The notes beneath the pieces are model-generated. The model saw nothing but the letters and a program-made list of their open reading frames with translations. It did not search any database and was not told the DNA's origin. Shown piece after piece: positions 62,452-64,000 of a stretch of 64,000 nucleotides of DNA; position 1 is the first letter of the stretch; each line of letters opens with the position of its first letter. The translations under genes and the position numbers were made by a program. Source of the stretch: Alicyclobacillus herbarius DSM 13609 (GTDB taxonomy: Bacteria; Bacillota; Bacilli; Alicyclobacillales; Alicyclobacillaceae); contig NZ_AUMH01000012.1 of the NCBI RefSeq assembly GCF_000430585.1, positions 1-64,000 on the forward strand, given 5' to 3'.

Positions 62452-63575
62452 CGGAACTTACACATAAGCGCCTGCAGGAGTTGGGGAAGCAGGCTGGTCT
62501 GGACGCGGTGGGCGCCACCACGGCCGATCCGTTCCCGGAATTGCTCCCCAAGCTTACGGCGTACGCCGAGCGCGGACTGACCGGATTCGAGTGCAGCGAT
62601 GCACAGCAGCGAGTGAATCCGCGGCTTTGGTACCCAGAGGCGAAGAGCTTGATTGCCGCAGCCATGGCCTACCTCACCGAGCCGGGTCGGGCAGCCGCAC
62701 GGCGGCACCCGAAAGGACGGTTGACCGGGCAGGTCACCGTCTACTCGTATGGACAGGACTATCATCATGTCTTGCGGGATCGCCTGGAAACGTTACTGCA
62801 CTTGATTGAGCAAGAAGTGGGCCATAAAGTGGGTCACCGGATTGGGATTGACACCTCGCCCCTTGTCGACCGGCGGGTCGCCGAACGAGCGGGCATTGGT
62901 TGGCTGGGCAAGAACTGCCTCTTTTACACGCCGGAGCACGGATCATTCGTGTTTCTCGGCACCCTGGCGGTGGATATTGAGGTTGAGCCGGCGAAACGGG
63001 AGGAGCCTTCCCGCTGCGGGTCCTGCACGCTGTGTATGGACGCCTGTCCGACGGGGGCGCTTATCGCGCCGGGGGTGATTGACGCCACCCGGTGTCTCTC
63101 GTATATCACGCAGATGAAAGGGATCATTCCAAAGGCGTACCGGGCAGCCATGGGCCGACGCGTCTGGGGGTGCGATACGTGTCAGTGGGCCTGTCCCGAG
63201 AATCGGGACGTAGAGGCGTCTTGGCATGCGGAATATCTGCCGCAAGGCGAGCTGGAGTTCCCGGACCTAATTGAAATCCTTGGCTGGAGCAATCGAGCCT
63301 TCCTGCGCCGTTACGGCCATACCGCGGTAGCCTGGCGGGGAGTGCGCACTTGGCAGCGAAACGCCCTCATTGCCTTGGGAAACTGCCGCAGGCCGGAGGC
63401 CATTCCACACATCATCCCGTTCTTGCGCCACGACCGCCCCGAGCTGCGGGCGAGCGCGGCTTGGGCGCTGTGGCGAATTGGCGGGGAGGAGGCAAGGCGC
63501 GCCGTGGCGGCGGCGTATGAAACGGAGATGTGCCCGGAGGTGCGGGAGGAGATGGCGTGGGCGGCCACACATTAA
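62448..63575 (+). CDS. queG: epoxyqueuosine reductase
   Basis: A 375-residue QueG. The cobalamin-binding N-terminal domain has IGIDTSPLVDRRVAERAGIGWLGKN (catalytic Asp region); two 4Fe-4S clusters are formed by CGSCTLCMDACP and CDTCQWACP with the preceding Cys of TRCLSY; HEAT-like repeats end the protein (about 300-375). It makes queuosine in tRNA, the last step. Coupled to rnhA and overlapping the convergent kinase by 4 bp. Confidence 0.94.
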   Translation: MTELTHKRLQELGKQAGLDAVGATTADPFPELLPKLTAYAERGLTGFECSDAQQRVNPRLWYPEAKSLIAAAMAYLTEPGRAAARRHPKGRLTGQVTVYSYGQDYHHVLRDRLETLLHLIEQEVGHKVGHRIGIDTSPLVDRRVAERAGIGWLGKNCLFYTPEHGSFVFLGTLAVDIEVEPAKREEPSRCGSCTLCMDACPTGALIAPGVIDATRCLSYITQMKGIIPKAYRAAMGRRVWGCDTCQWACPENRDVEASWHAEYLPQGELEFPDLIEILGWSNRAFLRRYGHTAVAWRGVRTWQRNALIALGNCRRPEAIPHIIPFLRHDRPELRASAAWALWRIGGEEARRAVAAAYETEMCPEVREEMAWAATH

Positions 63576-64000
63576 ACCTGCTGAATTTGCTCGGCAAACG
63601 CTTCGAGAAAGTGTTGACGCTGCTCCTGCTGCTGCGCGAAGTCTTCTAAATCGGCGAGATCGTCCGGGCGCGGCTGCAGGCGCAAGTGAGCGTGCGCCAG
63701 GCGCCAGGCCCGGTAGGGGAAGGTGAGCAAAGCCCGTACCAGGGTATATTCGGCTTTGGTCATGGACTGCACCTTGTCGAATTCGAGGAAGCAGCGGTAG
63801 GCCACGTCGCCGGACCAACGCTGCCGCTCCAGGCTCCGCCGCAAAAGATGGGCCACGTCAAGCGCGCGGGGGGCGTACGCGGCGAGGTCGAGGTCGAGCA
63901 CAGCCACATCGTGGTTGGGCGTATAGATGAAGTTGTCTGGAGTCACGTCCAAGTGGCAGACGCAAGGGTCTTCCTCTTCCCGGTACAGGTGCGCGCGCAC
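63572..64000 (-). CDS. CotS/YutH-like kinase-fold spore coat protein, partial
   Basis: The 5' end lies beyond base 64000. The visible 142 residues hold the catalytic loop CHLDVTPDNFIY (HxDxxxxN) and the metal-binding strand VAVLDLDLAAYAPRALDVAHLLRR of the choline/aminoglycoside kinase fold. The DLDLA and LLRR pattern and the long helical tail fit CotS/YutH-type spore coat proteins. Enzymatic activity is not established for that group. Confidence 0.8.
   Translation of the reverse strand: MRAHLYREEEDPCVCHLDVTPDNFIYTPNHDVAVLDLDLAAYAPRALDVAHLLRRSLERQRWSGDVAYRCFLEFDKVQSMTKAEYTLVRALLTFPYRAWRLAHAHLRLQPRPDDLADLEDFAQQQEQRQHFLEAFAEQIQQV

Noticed and set aside
1-64000. CRISPR array, tRNA or rRNA genes
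   Set aside because: No regularly spaced repeats and no cloverleaf with a GTTCGA-type T arm were found on either strand by reading the gaps.

Overview
The window is about 57% GC by eye and comes from a spore-forming member of the Bacilli. Spore markers are a GerA/GerB germinant receptor operon, RsfA, a CotS-like kinase, and promoters that look like sigma-F and sigma-G sites. The gene order trxB, NUDIX, rapZ, yvcK, whiA, crh is the classic Bacillus order. A GH113 beta-mannanase, a family first characterised in Alicyclobacillus acidocaldarius, together with the GC level makes Alicyclobacillaceae my best guess. The lineage is an inference. No tRNA, rRNA or CRISPR array was seen.

Region 1 to 8.0 kb is an accessory catabolic island in partial decay. 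It opens with the 3' end of an IS200/IS605-type tnpB gene and a frameshifted alpha/beta-hydrolase remnant. Next come a PIG-L protein that resembles 4-oxalomesaconate hydratase and an overlapping RraA-type aldolase, then a GntR/FCD regulator, a formaldehyde dehydrogenase cut off after about 114 residues, a 6-phosphogluconate-dehydrogenase-like (DUF1932) oxidoreductase, a two-domain extradiol dioxygenase, an MFS carrier and an isochorismatase-like hydrolase. Together they suggest use of an aromatic acid by ring cleavage and aldol cleavage to central metabolites. From 8.0 to 10.1 kb a DHA2-type drug exporter sits behind two fused palindromes. From 10.2 to 15.6 kb lies an intracellular manno-oligosaccharide cluster: VOC protein, GH113, GH2 beta-mannosidase and ROK kinase, with a strong match to a CcpA cre site in front.

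From 15.6 to 36 kb the core genome resumes: a radical SAM protein, uvrB-uvrA behind a perfect LexA box, a PucR-like regulator and the shared sugar-importer ATPase msmX, hprK, argS (reverse strand), a TPR protein, trxB, then NUDIX, ROK glucokinase, rapZ, yvcK, whiA and crh. HprK and Crh are the arm of carbon catabolite repression that would act through CcpA at the cre site of the mannan cluster. Crh has Leu at position 15 and retains Ser46, and whiA appears to start at CTG.

From 36 to 64 kb are housekeeping, repair and spore genes: DUF402 proteins, mutY, a Bax-inhibitor-1 protein, leuS, a GntR regulator, a KTN-domain protein, YlaF, an AI-2E-type permease, rsfA, the mrfA-mrfB excision-repair pair behind a LexA-like box, a large RND exporter with a coiled-coil insertion, DUF1054, a strongly structured 150-nt RNA-like element in front of an HD hydrolase gene, a YunD-like nucleotidase, nth, YgzB-like and YpmS-like membrane proteins, a germinant-receptor operon with a sigma-G-type promoter and no C subunit, rnhA, queG and a partial CotS-like kinase.
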